A stretch of 11,734 bases of DNA from assembly GCA_024277835.1 (NCBI GenBank), contig JAJRUK010000012.1, positions 1 to 11,734 on the forward strand. Direction: 5' to 3'. Position 1 is the stretch's first letter. Every line of letters starts with the position of its first letter. This DNA comes from Planctomycetota bacterium (lineage in GTDB: Bacteria > Planctomycetota > Phycisphaerae > UBA1845). The notes below the pieces were generated by a model, which was not told the origin of the DNA, ran no database searches, and saw only the letters and a list, made by a program, of their open reading frames with translations. Positions 6,057 to 11,734 of the stretch are shown in pieces. The translations under genes were made by a program, and so were the position numbers.

Positions 6057-7034
6057 CTATTTATTCCGCATCAATCGCATTTTCCACGCTAGCCCGGCAG
6101 CGCCGATAGCCCCTGCATCATAGCCAAGCGTGGCGAGTTGGATTTGTGGGCGGTCGCTTTCGAGTCGCCAGGTTCGCTTGGTGAAGTGATCCCGAACCGG
6201 GTCGAGCAATACCTCCCCCGCCTCGGCCATCCCGCCGCCAAGGACGATTGATTGTGGGTTGAATGCGTGCTGGATATTCACGCACGTGATCGCGAGGAAC
6301 ATGCACGCCTCGTCCCAGATGCGCTCGCAGAGTGCATCGCCCTGTTTCATCGCTTCGACGACAAGTTTCGCATCGATCGTCTCGCCAGCTTGAAGACGAG
6401 TAGCGAGCGATGAGTCTTCGCCGTCTTTGATGGCCGATTCAACCCGTTTTGCGACGGTTGCAGCGGCGGCGTATTGCTCGACGCATCCGCGCTGACCGCA
6501 GCCGCAAGGAAGACCGTCCGGCACAACGATCATATGGCCAAGCTCGGCTGCGTTGTCGTGATGACCATGCAGAAGTTTTCCATCGAGCACGACGCCCGCG
6601 CCGAGTCCGGTTCCCAGCGTGAGCATGACGAAATCGCCACCGCCCTTGCCTGCCCCTGCCCAGTATTCGCCAAAGGCTGCGGCGTTGGCGTCGTTGTCGA
6701 GCGCGACGGGCAGGTCGAGGTGCGTTGAAAGTAAATCGCGAACGGGGACGTTCTCCCACGTGGGCAGGTTGACCGAGTGAAGCACCATGCCGCGCCGAAA
6801 GTCCAGCGGCCCGGGCGAACCGAGGCCGACTCCGACAACGTTGTCGTGGGCAATCCGCTTCGCGATCAGAAGAGATTCTGCAAGCTCAGCCATCTGCCCG
6901 ACGACGGATGCGGGCTGTGCGGTCGCGTCGGTCGGCGCTGTGGACTTCGCGAGAATTCGCCCGTCTTCGCTGACAAGGGCGACCTTCACATTGGTCCCAC
7001 CGAAATCAATACCGATCGCAACGCGCTGACTCAT
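6057..7034 (-). CDS. ROK-family sugar kinase, probable glucokinase
   Basis: A 325-residue cytosolic kinase of the ROK family, most like ATP-dependent glucokinases that make glucose-6-phosphate. The phosphate-binding loop DFGGTN is at 10-15. Catalytic Asp115 sits in LDNDANAAAFGE, and the second ATP motif LGTGLGAG is at 140-147. The structural zinc site is complete: His167 in AELGH, then Cys177, Cys179 and Cys184 in CGCGQRGC. There is no N-terminal winged helix, so this is the enzyme form rather than an NagC/XylR-type repressor. The ATG at 7034 overlaps the serA stop as ATGA, so the kinase is almost certainly translated from the serA message. It converges on the hydrolase gene with a 62-base gap, in which I see no good terminator. 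Sugar specificity (glucose, N-acetylglucosamine or mannose) is inferred only. Confidence 0.93.
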   Translation of the reverse strand: MSQRVAIGIDFGGTNVKVALVSEDGRILAKSTAPTDATAQPASVVGQMAELAESLLIAKRIAHDNVVGVGLGSPGPLDFRRGMVLHSVNLPTWENVPVRDLLSTHLDLPVALDNDANAAAFGEYWAGAGKGGGDFVMLTLGTGLGAGVVLDGKLLHGHHDNAAELGHMIVVPDGLPCGCGQRGCVEQYAAAATVAKRVESAIKDGEDSSLATRLQAGETIDAKLVVEAMKQGDALCERIWDEACMFLAITCVNIQHAFNPQSIVLGGGMAEAGEVLLDPVRDHFTKRTWRLESDRPQIQLATLGYDAGAIGAAGLAWKMRLMRNK

Positions 7035-8650
7035 TCGCCGGTCGATCCGTCAGTAACAGGCGGCAGTGAAACGATTTCCAGGGAAAGAATCGGCGGGTTC
7101 ATGCCTCGCAGCTTGTCGCGAAGTTCGTCGGGCATGGGGCCATCGAGTTTGAGCACCATGAGCGCCATTTTCCCTCGGCGAGAGAGGGCCATGTCGGCGA
7201 TGTTGATCTTTGCCTCGCCGAATGCTTGCCCCACAAGCCCGATGACGCCGGGCTTATCGTCGTTGAAGATGAGGGCCATGCATCGTTCGGGGATCAGGTC
7301 CATCTTATAGCCATCGACCGACGTAACGCGCGGCCGACCGTCACTAAAGACGGTCCCCTCGATCTTATGAGCGTCGCCGCGACATTTGACCTCGAGGACA
7401 ATCGACTCCGGGAAAGACGGGTCGTTTGCGTTCGCTGCGTTGTTGCTCTGTACGGCAATGCCGCGACTCTCCGCGTGCTCGCGTGCGTTGACCAGATTCA
7501 GTCGAGCGTCGAGATGGGGGCTAAGCACGCTGACCATCGCTTGCCAGGAGAGCGTTTCAGATAACTCGGCGAGCGCCTCGCCGTGAGTAGTGAGCGTAAT
7601 TTGTTCGACTCCCTCCGCCGACCACGTCGACAGCATCGTAGCCATCCGAGCACAGAGATCGACGTAGGACCGGTCGTGGTCGCTGAGGTGTTTGGGCATT
7701 CCGGAGACGTTGACAGCCGATCGAATCTCGCCGTTTAGCAAATATGCGAGCAACGTATCCACCGCATCGACAGAAACGCGTTGCTGAGCTTCGGCGGTCG
7801 AAGCTGCCAAGTGCGGTGTAAGCACGACGTTTTTCGCCGAAAGGAGCGGGCTATCCGCGGGCGGTTCGTTTTGGTAGACGTCGATGGCCGCCCCGCCGAG
7901 TCGGTCTTCGTTCAGCGCTTTCGCCAGTGCCGCCTCGTCGATCAGCGCTCCGCGAGCACAATTGACGATGCACGCCCCCTTCTTCATTCGCGCGATCTGC
8001 TCGTCGTTTATCAGGTGCTTTGTATCCGACGTGAGCGATGCGTGCAGCGTGAGGCAGTCGCTCGCGGCGAATAGGTCTTTGAGTTCACCAACGAGCGTCA
8101 CGTTACCGTCGAGCGCGGTTTCGCCTCGAACGAACGGGTCGAAGGCGATCACTTTCATCTCTAACGCGAGCGCCCGCTGCGCAACCGCCCGACCAATTCG
8201 ACCCAATCCGACGATACCCAGCGTTCGCCCCGCGAGTTGACGACCGAGGTATTCGTTTCGCTTCCACCCCCCCCCGGTGACGTGGGCATGCGCGGACGGA
8301 ATGCGATGATGAAGCGCGAGCATCAGCGCGATGGTGTGTTCCGCGGTCGAAACGGTATTGGCGTCCGGCGTATTCAAAACCAGTACGCCCGCCGCGGTCG
8401 CGGCTTCGAGGTCGATATTATCCACGCCCACGCCCGCCCGCGCGATCGCGGAAAGTTTGCCAGGATTCGCCAGCGTATCAGCCGTCACCTTCACGGCAGA
8501 GCGAATGAGCATGCCGTCGTACTGACCGACGGTCTTCGCCAGGTCTTCTGGCGATAGGCCATGCTTGACGTCGAACTCAACGCCGGGGGCAGAGCGAAGT
8601 CGCTCCAAACCGGGCTCGGCGATTTTATCGGCTACGAGTATGCGATGCAT
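7031..8650 (-). CDS. serA: D-3-phosphoglycerate dehydrogenase, long form with ACT domain
   Basis: The first enzyme of serine synthesis, oxidising 3-phosphoglycerate to 3-phosphohydroxypyruvate with NAD. At 539 residues it is the long type. The split substrate domain is at about 1-98 and 289-315, with the NAD domain between (GLGRIG at 148-153, dinucleotide acid D171). Catalytic Arg233 (CARGALID), Glu262 (QNEPP) and His280 (TPHLAAST) are all present. About 320-440 is the allosteric-substrate-binding domain. ACT follows from about 456 (CMALIFNDDKPGVIGLVG), the usual site of serine feedback. The ATG at 8650 begins MHRILVADK, as the family should, with GGGGA 11 bases before it. A longer in-frame ATG start at 8767 runs into repeat DNA and is rejected. 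Codons for V124-W129 include a run of nine G (8267-8275). It overlaps the ROK kinase by 4 bases. Confidence 0.96.
   Translation of the reverse strand: MHRILVADKIAEPGLERLRSAPGVEFDVKHGLSPEDLAKTVGQYDGMLIRSAVKVTADTLANPGKLSAIARAGVGVDNIDLEAATAAGVLVLNTPDANTVSTAEHTIALMLALHHRIPSAHAHVTGGGWKRNEYLGRQLAGRTLGIVGLGRIGRAVAQRALALEMKVIAFDPFVRGETALDGNVTLVGELKDLFAASDCLTLHASLTSDTKHLINDEQIARMKKGACIVNCARGALIDEAALAKALNEDRLGGAAIDVYQNEPPADSPLLSAKNVVLTPHLAASTAEAQQRVSVDAVDTLLAYLLNGEIRSAVNVSGMPKHLSDHDRSYVDLCARMATMLSTWSAEGVEQITLTTHGEALAELSETLSWQAMVSVLSPHLDARLNLVNAREHAESRGIAVQSNNAANANDPSFPESIVLEVKCRGDAHKIEGTVFSDGRPRVTSVDGYKMDLIPERCMALIFNDDKPGVIGLVGQAFGEAKINIADMALSRRGKMALMVLKLDGPMPDELRDKLRGMNPPILSLEIVSLPPVTDGSTGE
8267..8275 (-). 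repeat. homopolymer of nine G in the serA coding strand
   Basis: Nine consecutive C on the plus strand (G in serA) encode the glycines of VTGGGWK, residues 124-130. The frame on both sides is intact, so the count given here is in frame. A one-base slip would truncate the protein. Confidence 0.9.
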
Positions 8651-8717
8651 GTTCTTTTCTGTCCCCTGTCCAAATCGTCCAAGCGATGACTGTTCGTACG
8701 CGCCTACCCCATTACAA

Positions 8718-8772
8718 GTGTGAATCGGTTTGTAACCGGTGCCACATAGAAGAACTTCATTTTCCAACAGGC
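8718..8772. repeat. single copy of the dispersed palindromic repeat
   Basis: This monomer has a small palindrome, TCGGTTTGTAACCGG, followed by a tail. The 32 bases 8741-8772 match 3913-3944 at 30 positions and in the same orientation. The palindrome loop reads TGT here but ACA in the matching unit at 3895-3917, so the hairpin is flipped relative to the tail. The tail end runs into AACAGGCTGTT (8766-8776), a further palindrome that echoes the CTGTTG end of the other copy. It lies between the amrB stop (14 bases away) and the serA start, upstream of serA. Confidence 0.85.
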
Positions 8773-8785
8773 TGTTATCGCTGTG

Positions 8786-9664
8786 TTATGAAAAAACAAT
8801 CCCCACATATCCGACCGAGTCGTTTTGCGGGGTTCCCATCTTTTGCGACAAGACCTCGCTGCTGGACGTGTGCTCCAGGACGACGCCCTCAGTTGCTCCA
8901 AGTTTCTTCGCTGCAGCAATCGTGGCAGCCACCGCGCCGCTGCTGCAAGCGTTTTTGTGTTCACGGGCCTCGGCGACGACCGAATCCGCCTGCATCGCAC
9001 AAACCAAGTCGACGAAACGAGCGTCGTTTACATTTTTCGCCCACTCGTTTCCGTCTGCCCCGACTCCCTCCGGCGTGAACCCGTAGTTGGGTCCGTAGTG
9101 CGTAAGGTCGGTTGTCCCTACGATCAGTGCGTCATAGTTATAGGTCGTCAGCGTGCGAGCGACAGCCTCGCCCACTTCATCGGCGGTCGATCCGGGCGGG
9201 ACCATGATCGGGAGTATCTTTGCCTCGGGAAACAGATAGCGCAAGAACGGCATCTGCACCTCGATGGAATGTTCGCCTTCATGCGCGTAAGGGTCGTTGA
9301 CGACAAGGTTCGTGTGTCCCATAACCCGCTCGGCAAGTCTTGCGTCTATTTCGACGGGGCCCAGCGGGGTCTCCCACTGCCCTTCCGCGAACATCGCCGC
9401 CTGGCGACCTCGATGCCGATGGACTCCGCCAAAGACGACGACGGTCGCCGGCGAGTTCGCCGCCGCAAGTGTTTGATAGACCTGCGCGGCAACCGCCCCG
9501 CTGCACATCCATCCGGCGTGCGGAACGAGTCCTGCCACGATTTTCTTATCGCAAGGAGCGCCGCCGGCGATCGATGTGCCTAGAAGCTGACGAAGTTCGC
9601 TGCGACAGCGCTCCGGTTGCGCGTCGTAAAACCGCCCGGCTGCGATGGGTTCTCGAACAATCAT
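8786..9664 (-). CDS. amrB: MEMO-family protein (AmmeMemoRadiSam system protein B)
   Basis: A 292-residue MEMO-like protein, related to extradiol dioxygenases. Family landmarks are VPHAGWMCSG (His49), GGVHRHRG (80-87) where relatives have a GPNH motif, EHSIEVQMPFL (His132, Glu135), TTDLTHYG (His189) and HKNACSSGAVAA (Cys240). His49, His132 (or neighbours) and His189 correspond to the conserved metal or active-site cluster; its reaction in bacteria is not established. Many genomes pair it with an AMMECR1 protein (AmrA) and a radical-SAM protein (AmrS). Neither is in this window. The ATG at 9664 begins MIVREPIAAGRFY, as typical. An in-frame TTG at 9721 would add 19 residues and is less likely. 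The Shine-Dalgarno is weak. A receiver-like gene lies 151 bases upstream on the same strand. Confidence 0.93.
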   Translation of the reverse strand: MIVREPIAAGRFYDAQPERCRSELRQLLGTSIAGGAPCDKKIVAGLVPHAGWMCSGAVAAQVYQTLAAANSPATVVVFGGVHRHRGRQAAMFAEGQWETPLGPVEIDARLAERVMGHTNLVVNDPYAHEGEHSIEVQMPFLRYLFPEAKILPIMVPPGSTADEVGEAVARTLTTYNYDALIVGTTDLTHYGPNYGFTPEGVGADGNEWAKNVNDARFVDLVCAMQADSVVAEAREHKNACSSGAVAATIAAAKKLGATEGVVLEHTSSSEVLSQKMGTPQNDSVGYVGIVFS

Positions 9665-9815
9665 GTCGTCTCGCGAGATGGTGATTCTGCGCACCGATTG
9701 TGCGCTGGCCACCGGCGACAATCATACCGCGAATGCTGGAAAGATCACATTGAGACTGAGATGCCCGCAACAGAGAATAATCGCCCAAACAAAGGGTGCT
9801 ACCAGCGCGACCTGG

Positions 9816-10199
9816 CTACTGCGTCTTGCAGCAGTGCTCGCTGATAATAGCAGGCAGGTCGGCGGAGAACTTCGACCGCGGGAGGACATGGTGGGCACCC
9901 GCATCGACCGCTTCCCGGGCGAGCCGCTCATCGACGTGCGAGACAAATGCGATTACGACGGGGGCACAGGCGTGGGTACATCCCGCGCGAACCACATCGA
10001 TCGCCCCCGGAGATAGCGTGTTGAGGTCAATGAGCAAGAGGGTCGGTTTGTGTTCGTCCAGGATCCCGTCGATCTGACTCGAGTCGCGGGTGGTTAGACT
10101 ACTAACGCCCAGACGATCCGCCGTCGTTCGAATCTTCGTTGCGAAAATCAAATCGTTGATCGCCACGACGAGCGTAGCGGTTTCACTTGCGTTGGCCAT
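9816..10199 (-). CDS. stand-alone receiver-like protein (degenerate REC)
   Basis: A 127-residue single-domain protein with the order of a receiver domain. It has a first strand LVVAIND (10-16), a phospho-acceptor-like Asp58 at the end of TLLLIDLN, a Ser87 where Thr/Ser is usual (IAFVS), and Lys110 in LPRSKF. The acidic pair is reduced to N15-D16, so magnesium binding and phosphorylation are doubtful but not excluded. There is no output domain. Such proteins can act as phosphate shuttles or as unphosphorylated adaptors. The ATG at 10199 is preceded by GGGGGA two bases away; an in-frame ATG at 10217 is possible but adds only MGLWGT. It is rich in cysteine towards the end (C74, C78, C123, C124). 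No kinase adjoins it; the one in the window is 7 kb away. Receiver fold assignment is fairly sure, function is not. Confidence 0.72.
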   Translation of the reverse strand: MANASETATLVVAINDLIFATKIRTTADRLGVSSLTTRDSSQIDGILDEHKPTLLLIDLNTLSPGAIDVVRAGCTHACAPVVIAFVSHVDERLAREAVDAGAHHVLPRSKFSADLPAIISEHCCKTQ

Positions 10200-10295
10200 T
10201 GTCCCCCACAGTCCCACCCGACTTCCAAGCCCAATCCGAATCGTGAGCCGGTGACTATCGCGCCCGGGTACGCTACAGTCTATTAGGAGTAACCC

Positions 10296-10323
10296 TTGAG
10301 TTTGGAAGGCGGCACTTTATCTT
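10296..10323 (+). promoter_or_regulatory. possible promoter for the DUF456 gene
   Basis: TTGAGT (10296-10301) and TATCTT (10318-10323) are 16 bases apart. They would give a leader of about 100 bases that contains the hairpin at 10383-10402. The match is moderate and rests on consensus alone. Confidence 0.3.
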
Positions 10324-10382
10324 GTTGGTTTCTTGTGTCCGCACAGCACCTATGTGACACTGCCCGCGTTCAAATATTCTAC

Positions 10383-10402
10383 ACCGGCGTTGTATCGCCG
10401 GT
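10383..10402 (+). promoter_or_regulatory. leader hairpin before the DUF456 gene
   Basis: ACCGGCG (10383-10389) pairs perfectly with CGCCGGT (10396-10402) around TTGTAT, 24 bases before the TTG start. No T-run follows, so it is not an intrinsic terminator. It may be a leader structure, or a small palindromic repeat similar in style to those at 3834-3944 and 8718-8772 but with a different stem. Confidence 0.5.
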
Positions 10403-10426
10403 TGGGGCATCGTTAAGACCGACACA

Positions 10427-10960
10427 TTGATCGAACAATACGCAACAACCCTGCTCGTGGCGTTTGGCTGCTTCATTGCGGTCGTCTTGACCGCTGTGCG
10501 CCTGCCTGGAACGTGGCTGATGGTCGTGGGGGTGGCGATCGCTGGATGGGCTGGCGAGTGGGACCAAGTCAGCATGGCGCGCGTCGGGATCCTCGCGGGG
10601 CTTGCGACCGGGGCGGAGTTGTTCGAGTTTTTCGCGTCGCTGATTACGGCCCGCAAAGCTGGCGGGTCTCGCCAGGCGGCATGGGGCGGCATGGTCGGGG
10701 GAATTCTTGGGATGATCTTCCTGTCGCTGCCGTTTTTTATCGTCGGGACGTTTATCGGTGCGATCTTGGGCTGCTTCCTCGGGGCGTTCGTTGTGGAAAT
10801 CGCGATGAATAAGCGACTCGCCGAGGGGACCAAGGTCGGACTGTTCTCCGCCCTGGGCTTTGCCATCGGAACCGCCGCGAAGATCGGAATCGCCCTGTTG
10901 ATGGCCGGGATCGTCGTCTGGACGTTTTGGCCAGCCTCAACAGTGGGTGTAGCGGAGTAA
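10427..10960 (+). CDS. DUF456 integral membrane protein
   Basis: A 177-residue very hydrophobic protein of the DUF456 family, function unknown. Hydrophobic segments lie at about residues 5-24, 28-45, 52-72, 86-124 (probably two helices) and 136-168. The family landmark near the start, RLPGTWLM (25-32), is present. Glycines are spaced through 53-125 (GILAGLATGAE, GGMVGGILGM, GTFIGAILGCFLGAF) in a glycine-zipper fashion that would let helices pack closely. The start is TTG at 10427 because no ATG or GTG upstream keeps a sensible length and this start gives the family's usual N-terminus. The Shine-Dalgarno is poor. The gene is divergent from the receiver-like gene with 227 bases between, and converges on the DUF1579-like gene with only 7 bases between the stops. 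Confidence 0.85.
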   Translation: MIEQYATTLLVAFGCFIAVVLTAVRLPGTWLMVVGVAIAGWAGEWDQVSMARVGILAGLATGAELFEFFASLITARKAGGSRQAAWGGMVGGILGMIFLSLPFFIVGTFIGAILGCFLGAFVVEIAMNKRLAEGTKVGLFSALGFAIGTAAKIGIALLMAGIVVWTFWPASTVGVAE

Positions 10961-10967
10961 GTCTCGA

Positions 10968-11585
10968 TTAACCGCCGATATCGGGGAGCATCCGCAGAGT
11001 CGGAGGACAGGGTACGATGCGTTTGTACTCGACCTCCATGCGTTTTTGCACGGTCCCACCGGTGATTTCAAACGTCGTCGCGACTCGGGTGCTTTCGCTC
11101 GTGAAGCGATCGATGACCTGGAATTCCTTCGCGACTTTGTTGGCGCCCTTCGCGGTGTACTTGAAGATCATCGCGCTTTGCTTCGGATCCCAGCGACCTG
11201 TGACGCTCGTCGGACCGGACTTCGATACGTTGTCCATCCACGTACCGTCGTAGCTCTCTTCGACCGCGTTGAAGGTAAGCAGCCCGATCGCACGAAAGGT
11301 GAGCGTGTCTGACTTTGAGATGTAGGTTCGCTGGATAGCATGCTCGTCAAGTACCCAGCCAATCTCTTCCGTCCCCTTGACTGTCGCGATAACCTTCCCC
11401 TTCGCATCGAAATGGTGCTCGGTCAGCGTCCACGCGCCGAGGTAGCGATTAAGAACATCCAGCCCCGTCGAGGATGCACTCTCTTTCGCGGATTCCTGCT
11501 GAGATATAGCGGCGGTCGCAAGCAGCCCAGTTGCGAGTAACGTCGAAGCAATAATCAATCCGCCGCGTGGGTGGCGTATGTGCAT
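10968..11585 (-). CDS. secreted DUF1579-like protein
   Basis: A 205-residue protein with a signal peptide: basic MHIRHPRG, hydrophobic 9-26, and probable cleavage after AIS (28). The mature part opens with a polar linker and then LNRYLGAWTLTEHHFDAKGK (45-64), where a compact domain begins with a G-x-W motif. A series of beta strands follows (RAIGLLTFNAVEESYDGTWMDN, RWDPKQSAMIFKYTAKG, RVATTFEITGG, RMEVEYKRI). This is the pattern of DUF1579, a small lipocalin-like barrel of unknown role; ligand and partner are not known. The ATG at 11585 has an excellent GAGGAGG (11594-11600) 8 bases upstream. It lies tail-to-tail with DUF456 and 74 bases downstream of the gene cut by the window edge. Fold assignment is from strand pattern and remembered family look, so moderate. 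Confidence 0.75.
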   Translation of the reverse strand: MHIRHPRGGLIIASTLLATGLLATAAISQQESAKESASSTGLDVLNRYLGAWTLTEHHFDAKGKVIATVKGTEEIGWVLDEHAIQRTYISKSDTLTFRAIGLLTFNAVEESYDGTWMDNVSKSGPTSVTGRWDPKQSAMIFKYTAKGANKVAKEFQVIDRFTSESTRVATTFEITGGTVQKRMEVEYKRIVPCPPTLRMLPDIGG

Positions 11586-11593
11586 AGTGAAAT

Positions 11594-11628
11594 CCTCCTC
11601 GGTCGGTTCCTTCTTAAGTACGACCGAG
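11594..11628 (-). promoter_or_regulatory. hairpin overlapping the Shine-Dalgarno of the DUF1579-like gene
   Basis: On the minus strand CTCGGTCG (11621-11628) pairs perfectly with CGACCGAG (11598-11605) over a 15-base loop. The 3' arm covers the first three bases of the Shine-Dalgarno GAGGAGG (11594-11600). Folding would partly mask the ribosome site. The pairing is read from the sequence; regulation is inferred. Confidence 0.45.
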
Positions 11629-11659
11629 ATCGCGGCTGGTTTGCTCGCAATCGGAAACC

Positions 11660-11734
11660 CTACTTCTTTCCTGCGATTTCACGTGCTTTGGCGAGGATAT
11701 CATCCAACCCCACGCCGACGTATCCGAATACCTC
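11660..11734 (-). CDS. C-terminal end of an unidentified gene, cut by the window edge
   Basis: Read on the minus strand from the right edge, 24 codons stay open to a TAG at 11660-11662. The peptide begins EVFGYVGVGLDDILA and ends KAREIAGKK. A terminal helix with this kind of ending (G-L-x-x-I-x-x-K-A-R-E) is seen at the C-terminus of transketolases. It is too short to identify and the call stays open. The natural amphipathic helix and the position 74 bases before the next gene on the same strand favour a real gene end. Confidence 0.5.
   Translation of the reverse strand, partial: EVFGYVGVGLDDILAKAREIAGKK

Noticed and set aside
6057..7034. ROK-type transcriptional repressor
   Set aside because: The protein begins directly with the ATP-binding domain; no winged-helix region precedes it.
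8651..8767. 39-residue N-terminal extension of SerA
   Set aside because: It reads through the dispersed repeat; the family start MHRILVADK is at 8650.
10273..10866. 197-residue minus-strand frame opposite DUF456
   Set aside because: Low-complexity Pro/Ala/Thr-rich peptide, antisense to a clear membrane-protein family.

Overview
The window looks like chromosomal DNA of a GC-moderate, Gram-negative-type bacterium. Lipobox and signal-peptide proteins, a long SerA of the allosteric-substrate-binding type, a PEGA lipoprotein, a DUF456 membrane protein and BIME-like repeats would fit a planctomycete, perhaps near Phycisphaerae. That assignment is inference from gene style; no rRNA or other marker is present. 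I saw no tRNA, rRNA, CRISPR array, integrase or transposase.

Layout. (1) 1-924, minus: an Mrp/ApbC iron-sulfur carrier ATPase, cut by the left edge. (2) 1078-3334, plus: a divergent two-component operon, membrane histidine kinase then OmpR-type regulator, overlapping by 23 nt. (3) 3335-4059: a gene-poor stretch with a probable 66-residue helical-hairpin protein, a long GTGCAG-rich hairpin/terminator and an inverted pair of dispersed palindromic repeats. (4) 4060-5994, plus: a CBS-pair protein, a PEGA lipoprotein and an exported proline-iminopeptidase-like alpha/beta hydrolase. The last two overlap by GTGA. (5) 6057-8650, minus: serA (D-3-phosphoglycerate dehydrogenase) followed by a ROK sugar kinase, overlapping by ATGA. 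(6) 8718-8772: a single copy of the same repeat. (7) 8786-9664, minus: a MEMO-family (AmrB) protein, preceded at 9816-10199, minus, by a stand-alone receiver-like protein. (8) 10427-10960, plus: a DUF456 membrane protein, tail-to-tail with (9) a secreted DUF1579-like protein at 10968-11585, minus. (10) 11660-11734, minus: the last 24 codons of a gene cut by the right edge.

How the genes work together. The best-supported units are the kinase/regulator pair, the serA-ROK pair (serine biosynthesis from 3-phosphoglycerate with sugar phosphorylation) and the CBS-PEGA-hydrolase run. The rest is mostly core metabolism and envelope genes. The least ordinary material is in the non-coding DNA: a repeat present as a monomer and as an inverted dimer, a large plus-strand-optimised hairpin behind a tiny gene, and several leader hairpins that abut or overlap ribosome binding sites. 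I found no clear new defence or mobile system.
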